From Pseudoscleropodium purum (lineage: Eukaryota; Streptophyta; Bryopsida; Hypnales; Brachytheciaceae): 64,000 nucleotides of DNA. Shown in pieces: positions 58,264-64,000 of this stretch. Within the stretch, counting starts at the first letter, position 1, and every line of letters begins with the position of its first letter. The notes under the pieces are model-generated. The model saw nothing but the letters and a program-made list of their open reading frames with translations. It was not told where the DNA came from and ran no database searches. The stretch lies in assembly GCA_963969395.1 (NCBI GenBank), contig OZ017804.1, forward strand, positions 21,854,268 to 21,918,267. The letters are read 5' to 3'. The translations under genes were made by a program, and so were the position numbers.

Positions 58264-58963
58264 GCGTCCCTCTGGCCCCACAGTGATTACTGTCAGCGAA
58301 ATGCGGGCTGCATTGCGCAGTCGCAGCAAAGTAGTTGTGCAGATTTTAATTCGAGGAAAAGGCCGGCACATCGCGTGTTGGAGCCTGATTACTCGAAACT
58401 TATGCGTCCCTCTGGCCCCACAATGATTCTGTCAACGAAATGCGGGCTGCATCGCGCAGTCGCAGCAAAGTAGTTGCGCAGATTTTAATTCGAGGAAAAG
58501 GCCGGCACATTGCGTGCTGGAGTTTGATTACTCGAAGAAACTTATGCGTCCCTCTGGCCCCACAGCGATTCTGTCAGCGAAATGCGGGCTGCATCGCGCA
58601 GTCGCAGCAAAGTAGTTGCGCAGATTTTAATTCGAGGAAAAGGCCGGCACATTGTGTGTTGGAGCCTGATTACTCGAAACTTATGTGTCCCTCTGGCCCC
58701 ACAGCCATTCTGTCAGCGAAATGCGGGCTGCATCGCGCAGTCGCAGCAAAGTAGTTGCGCAGATTTTAATTCGAGGAAAAGGCCGGCACATTGCGTGCTG
58801 GAGTCTGATTACTCGAAACTTATGCGTCCCTCTGGCCCCACAGTGATTGCGTCGACGAAATGCGGGCTGCATCGCGCAGTCGCAGCAAAGTAGTTGCGCA
58901 GATTTTGATTCGATGAAAAGGCCGGCACATTGCGTGCTGGAGCCTGATTACTCGAAACTTATG
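58264..58963 (+). repeat. 139-bp tandem repeat, 5 copies
   Basis: GCGTCCCTCTGGCCCCACAG recurs at 58,264, 58,404, 58,546, 58,685 and 58,824 (139-142 bp steps). Units share CGCAGTCGCAGCAAAGTAGT and GAAAAGGCCGGCACATTG. Copies are about 95% alike by eye, so the expansion is recent. The period is not a multiple of 3 and the frames do not persist, so it is probably noncoding. Confidence 0.96.
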
Positions 58964-59493
58964 GTGTCTCACAAATACATGCCATTCTCGGCAGTTCAGG
59001 GTAATGTCATACTTTGGAAAAACCTGCAAGCAAAAGGGGAGAAATATCAGCCCAGTGACATTCAGTCCTCAATAGACACCAGAAAAAATAGTGTAGACAA
59101 GTCTGTGAGGCTACATTTGTCTTCAGAAACACATGAAAACTATACTAACTTGAGATAAAGAATCCTCTATCATCTAAGGCTGCTAGGTACGACAGACCCT
59201 AAAATTTGGAGTCACAAATTGAAGAGCTGCAATTGTACATTCACATAACTCTCGTGGCCTTGGCCTAATATCAATGAATTTGAAGTTCTGATTAGAAAAT
59301 ACTCCAACAGCTACCACCGAGAGATCATTCAAGCTGCACCCGAAACCCTCGTAGTGTTTTCCAAAAGGAATCTCACACTCAGTTACATGTGCAAGCGATA
59401 CCAAAGCAATCCAAAAGTACTCAAATTAAACAACCATCCATGAGCTTACTATCTGCCGCCACTCAAAGAAAATGCATGAAGCAAAGGGAAAAC
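58964..59493. other. Spacer with exon-like minus-strand pieces
   Basis: On the minus strand a piece follows a CTTTTGCTTGCAG acceptor (about 59,028; reads FPKYDITLNCREWHVFVRHHK), and another at 59,404-59,213 reads CEIPFGKHYEGFGCSLNDLSVVAVGVF. Neither matches a family I recognise, nor the expected next exon of the adjacent trehalose-phosphate synthase fragment. Confidence 0.4.
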
Positions 59494-60114
59494 CTCGTCA
59501 AGTGCTTCACGAGTGCTCCCACTGAGAACAACAACTTCAGGATTGGGATCAAAACATACGGTTTCCAGAGACTCCTTAATGCCTCGGTGCAAGCCCAACT
59601 CAGATTCTCTGATCTGGTCCCGTCGAGGGGCCTCCACTGTTGCAGTAATAGTTGAGTTGAACCCCAGTTTACATCACAAGTACCCCACAGAGCCTAAACC
59701 CATACGCAAACATCTCGTATCAAAGCACTTCTACTGTCGTCTCAAAAATAGCCAGAAAGAACCACAGGGCTCTCTCCTGGACAGGAATACTTCGATGATG
59801 GTCAATCATGCTCATCAGAATTAGAAACGAAGTCAAACATTCCTAGTAACGTGGCATGTGGCAGTTCTTCGCATGCCATTCTGTATCAGAAACGTAGCCT
59901 GTTAGACACACAACCCAAAGCACACAGAACTTCGATTCACCATCGTACAGATGGAACTACTGGTGAGAGCGAAAACTGGAGTAACGAAGGATCTATAGAG
60001 CTTACCATAATAAGCAGCCGATTCTTGGATCTCCGAAAATTTTCCCGGGCAGTATCAACTGGTAAATTTGGAGGTATGTACAAGGTTCGGAGCTCAGCTT
60101 CGACAACGGTGTCA
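59494..60114 (-). pseudogene. Two-exon fragment of class I trehalose-6-phosphate synthase
   Basis: Exon 60,114-60,006 (acceptor TTTCAG, donor GTAAGC) encodes IPPNLPVDTARENFRRSKNR followed by LLIM, and exon about 59,664-59,494 encodes GFNSTITATVEAPRRDQIRE, GLHRGIKESLETVC and DPNPEVVVLSGSTREALDE. These match the junction and first part of the C-terminal HAD-phosphatase-like domain of plant class I TPS, which makes trehalose-6-phosphate from UDP-glucose and glucose-6-phosphate. The N-terminal glucosyltransferase domain and the remaining C-terminal exons are absent from the window. The acceptor of the second exon is damaged (AAACTG where AG is expected). This is a gene scrap, not a working gene. 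Confidence 0.75.
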
Positions 60115-62883
60115 CTGAAATCCAGAAATGAATATTTTACTTTCTATGCCGAAGTCTGCTCTGGGTGAAGTACTCGATAGGCTACAAGAATAAGACTGTT
60201 CAAGACTCTATGAAACATTATTTGTCTACTACTGTAATTTTCAGTAGTGTTGACAAGCATTGCACTAAATGTCAAAAATACCATTCATATCACCAACACT
60301 AATGTCAACCAACAAATACAATAAGTAATATCGAATGTACCCTCAAACTAAACATCATTTTTGGGTTCAGTAGGATGGCTTCAAAACTCTCTTCATTTGA
60401 TTTGGTAAAAAGGGATATAATCCAAAAATTCCCAAACTTGTTTCTCCTTAGAGGAGTAAGTTCAACTTCAAGTCAATGCCAAAGTACTAGAATTCCACCA
60501 ATTTAAGGATATCGACGTGAAGGGGGCAAACTAGGCAATTAATACTCTAGTTTGAGGAGTCGGCATGTGCATGGAATATATTGTATGTCCATGAGCTATG
60601 AATATATGCATAGAGAGATACCAATACACCCGGTCACAAATGTTGCAATATCGAACTCGGTAGCAACAAGCTCCTTTTTTGGACTCCAAATGCTATGTAT
60701 AAAAACAATCGTAATTTTTATGGTGGGTGAAATTAATAGATTTTCGAGAGATTTTCATGATTTCGTTGTATATTATAGAGTAGAAGATATGTACAATAAG
60801 GTCCAATAAACCCTTACAAAGGGTTCCCCAAGTTTCACCACAAAGTTCAACAACTTGAAGAAGCTCTAGCCGATGCTTAGAAATGAATCCATTTTGGAAT
60901 TGTAAATTGTATTGGAATTGCAATCAAGAGCGCACTTCAACTTCATAATAAATGAAAAAAGAGTAATTTCAAATCACACAATAATTTGAATTTCTTTTAT
61001 ACATTATCTACCACTTTATGGAAAATCTTTGGAAGATGGTCAAAGATTTTTGCAATGGGATGAAGAACAAGCAAGAAATCATACAAGTAATTTAAGTGGT
61101 ATGTGATCAAATATCTCTAAAGTAATTGTAAAGGCTGATTTCTAATATATATCATTAAATACAAGTAATTCTCACAAATGGTGGCAATATGTACTAGATG
61201 GTAGATAGGATATACAAAACATCAAACCCTTTATATGATTTTCAATTTTGTGTGTATATATATACATTTAATTTGTAATGGTGATGAAGAAGACTTTTGT
61301 GTGATTCCAACACAATTTGAAATTTGAAATTTCATTCATTTTGGTAGTGTCCATGGGCTCCCCAAAACTCTCCTAATCTCAACCCTGAACTATTAGGACC
61401 CAAAAATTGATAAGATTATTTGGACCTTACTATATAGGATTCATTTGCCCTAGATCAAAGGGTTGTTGATATCTGCTACATAATTATGGCATTCCATTAG
61501 TTGCATCTATTAATTGAATTTAGGTTCAATTTGGCTTGTCATAAAATAACTACACCTAAAATTGTACAAATAAGAAATTTAGCATAGTTCCCAATACGAT
61601 ATTGGAATTCTGGTGTGGTTAGAGGGTTGGTAGTCAAAACTCAATCTTAGGTTCTCTTAGCACAACATTTTGTGGACATTGTATCAATAAACCATGAATT
61701 TTTCAAAGGGGTGGAAATAGGGTTCCGGCCACCAACTATAGTCTCCCATGAATAGCAAAATTTTATTTTAGGCAAGAATCTAAACTATGTAGTTTAGGGT
61801 GTGCATTAGAAGTAGTTACCTTACTACTTTTATGCCAAAATAAATAATTATTGTAATTTCATTTTTCTGCTTTTTAATTACTTTCGGGTTCATCGTCTAT
61901 CGAAAACATACCTATTTTGGGTACATCGGAGCATCAAAGAGTTAGGAAACAAGGTCCATTTTGGGAATGCACTACAAAAATGTACAAAATTATTTATAGT
62001 GTGAGTAGTAAATAGAAAAATCTAATCACGAGAAAGAAATATCTATTACCCAGAGTTAAGGCATGCCATACCATCATTGAATTCTCTATATATGGAATTG
62101 TAAAACTTCTTGTAGAGATCCTTCTTGAAGGGAAGATGATTGTGTGCATGGATGTTTTCATCATACCTTAGCATATGAATCTTCAAAAAAATTATGGCCA
62201 ATTCTTTTCAATGATTAGCATATAAAACCATTTAAAAAATAGGTTCAAAAATGCACCAAAAATTGAGCATCGTGGTTTCTTGAAATTGTGTAAAATATGA
62301 ACGTTGATTATACAAAACAAAAATTGTCAACTTCTAATCTACAGTGCATAAAGACAACTAAATGATCCCAATTGCCATCATGTACTGTTTTGACATCCCA
62401 CTACATACATAGTGTGGATAATACATTTACAAATTGTCCACTATGCCATTCACAGATTTATGCAAGATATAGGATAGAATTGGCATTTTTTCGTCCCGTA
62501 TAATTAAAATTCAATTCTTATGCAACCACAATCAAGTATACCAAGTTTTACTAATTCTAAAAATCATAACTCCATTTTGGGTGAATTTTTACAATTAATT
62601 TGTTTCTTATGTTTGATAGCAAGCATCACTCCATAGGAAACATCGATACACACAACAAGCATCTCCAAAAAAAACCCTGAAACAATTCCCTCTACAGAGA
62701 TTTCAATGTTGGCATGACAATGTCCTAATTCATTTTGGAAAATAGATATCTTTTTATGGTGATTAGATTTTGGCAAGGTAATTGGGCCCTCATGCTCAAA
62801 CATGCAAAATTAGTTATAGGGTGAGAGTCGAATAGCAAAATGTAATCAAAATAGAAAGACATATATTTCACACAGTTTGATCA
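60115..62883. other. AT-rich subtelomeric DNA, nothing recognisable
   Basis: No frame above about 85 codons with a recognisable motif, no tandem array and no RNA gene seen before the telomere begins. Confidence 0.6.
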
Positions 62884-64000
62884 AGGGTTTAGGGTTTTAG
62901 GGTTTAGGGTTTAGGGTTTTAGGGTTTTCGGTTTAGGGTTTAGGGTTTTTTTTAGGGTTTAGGGTTTAGGGTTTAGGGTTTAGGGTTTAGGGTTTTTGGG
63001 TTTAGGGTTTTAGGGTTTAGGGTTTAGGGTTTTAGGGTTTAGGGTTTAGGGTTTAGGGTTTAGGGTTTAGGGTTTAGGGGTTTAGGGTTTAGGGTTTAGG
63101 GTTTAGGGTTTAGGGTTTAGGGTTTAGGTTTTAGGTTTTAGGGTTTAGGGTTTAGGGTTTAGGGTTTAGGGTTTAGGGTTTAGGTTTAGGGTTTAGGGTT
63201 TAGGGTTTAGGGTTTAGGGTTTAGGGTTTAGGGTTTAGGGTTTAGGGTTTTAGGGTTTAGGGTTTAGGGTTTAGGGTTTAGGGTTTAGGGTTTTAGGGTT
63301 TAGGGTTTAGGGTTTTTAGGGTTTAGGGTTTAGGGTTTAGGGTTTTAGGGTTTAGGGTTTAGGGTTTAGGGTTTAGGGTTTTAGGGTTTAGGGTTTAGGG
63401 TTTAGGGTTTAGGGGTTTAGGGTTTAGGGTTTAGGGTTTAGGGTTTAGGGTTTTAGGGTTTAGGGTTTAGGGTTTAGGGTTTAGGGTTTAGGGTTTAGGG
63501 TTTAGGGTTTAGGGTTTAGGGTTTAGGGTTTAGGGTTTAGGGTTTAGGGTTTAGGGTTTAGGGTTTAGGGTTTAGGGTTTAGGGTTTAGGGTTTAGGGTT
63601 TAGGGTTTAGGGTTTAGGGTTTAGGGTTTAGGGTTTAGGGTTTAGGGTTTAGGGTTTAGGGTTTAGGGTTTAGGGTTTAGGGTTTAGGGTTTAGGGTTTA
63701 GGGTTTAGGGTTTAGGGTTTAGGGTTTAGGGTTTAGGGTTTAGGGTTTAGGGTTTAGGGTTTAGGGTTTAGGGTTTAGGGTTTAGGGTTTAGGGTTTAGG
63801 GTTTAGGGTTTAGGGTTTAGGGTTTAGGGTTTAGGGTTTAGGGTTTAGGGTTTAGGGTTTAGGGTTTAGGGTTTAGGGTTTAGGGTTTAGGGTTTAGGGT
63901 TTAGGGTTTAGGGTTTAGGGTTTAGGGTTTAGGGTTTAGGGTTTAGGGTTTAGGGTTTAGGGTTTAGGGTTTAGGGTTTAGGGTTTAGGGTTTAGGGTTT
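62884..64000 (+). repeat. Terminal telomere array (TTTAGGG)n
   Basis: About 1.1 kb. The proximal half (to about 63,457) carries variants such as TTTTAGGG, TTTAGGGG, TTTAGG and TTTTTAGGG; the distal ~540 bp is perfect TTTAGGG to the window edge. This gradient is typical of a real chromosome end. It is the Arabidopsis-type plant telomere. Confidence 0.98.

Noticed and set aside
58440..59029. Roughly 100-codon frames on both strands over the 139-bp array
   Set aside because: The unit length is not a multiple of 3, so the protein changes phase at each copy; no domain.
59183..59404. Minus-strand frame considered as the next trehalose-phosphate synthase exon
   Set aside because: It lacks the Trp-Leu-Ala-Ala-Glu type block expected next in that enzyme and matches nothing I know.

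Overview
The window is the distal end of a plant chromosome arm. A (TTTAGGG)n array occupies about 62,884-64,000 with its G-rich strand running 5'->3' to the right edge, so the centromere lies to the left. The plant-type telomere, an intronless PLS-DYW pentatricopeptide gene, an OSB-type PDF motif, exons of a class I trehalose-phosphate synthase, and Ty1/copia and chromodomain Ty3/gypsy elements all point to a land plant. From memory, the PPR protein resembles moss DYW editing factors most, so a bryophyte is my best guess, but this is an inference. Most of the window is AT-rich, gene-poor and full of repeats.

Layout. 1-7.3 kb: AT-rich, no gene. 7.3-10.0 kb: one intact DYW-class PPR editing factor (minus). 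10.4-11.5 kb: a short spliced gene with the PDF motif of organellar single-strand DNA-binding proteins (minus), with a GC-richer upstream region to 13.5 kb. These two are the only convincing functional genes; both should act in organelles (RNA editing and organelle DNA maintenance). 15.6-29.2 kb: degenerate repeats, a decayed non-autonomous chromovirus (16,437-20,016) with both LTRs and target-site duplication, two 22-bp minisatellites sharing a GGGTTACACCAT core, and an unclassified 3.28-kb mobile unit (23,028-26,306) with one long ORF. 29-38 kb: AT-rich DNA with a Harbinger-like non-autonomous element and a decayed unknown ORF. 38.8-43.2 kb: a copia element interrupted by a second copy of the unclassified unit, which is cut inside its ORF and capped by 184 bp of interstitial telomere repeat. 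This looks like a fossil healed chromosome end.

43.2-62.9 kb: about 20 kb of DNA distal to that fossil end. It holds subtelomere-style minisatellites (40, 63, 35 and 139 bp units), a 240-bp tandem array, a hAT remnant, a truncated inverted paralogue of the PDF-motif gene, an inverted CCCTAAA-rich tract and a two-exon trehalose-phosphate synthase fragment, and ends in the terminal telomere. The strongest leads are (1) the fossil telomere inside nested transposons, (2) a chromovirus whose primer-binding site is perfectly complementary to its predicted transcript 5' end (self-priming), with all six premature stops explicable as C-to-T changes, (3) the unclassified one-ORF mobile unit, and (4) a PPR gene made of near-identical 303-bp modules with a readable predicted RNA target.
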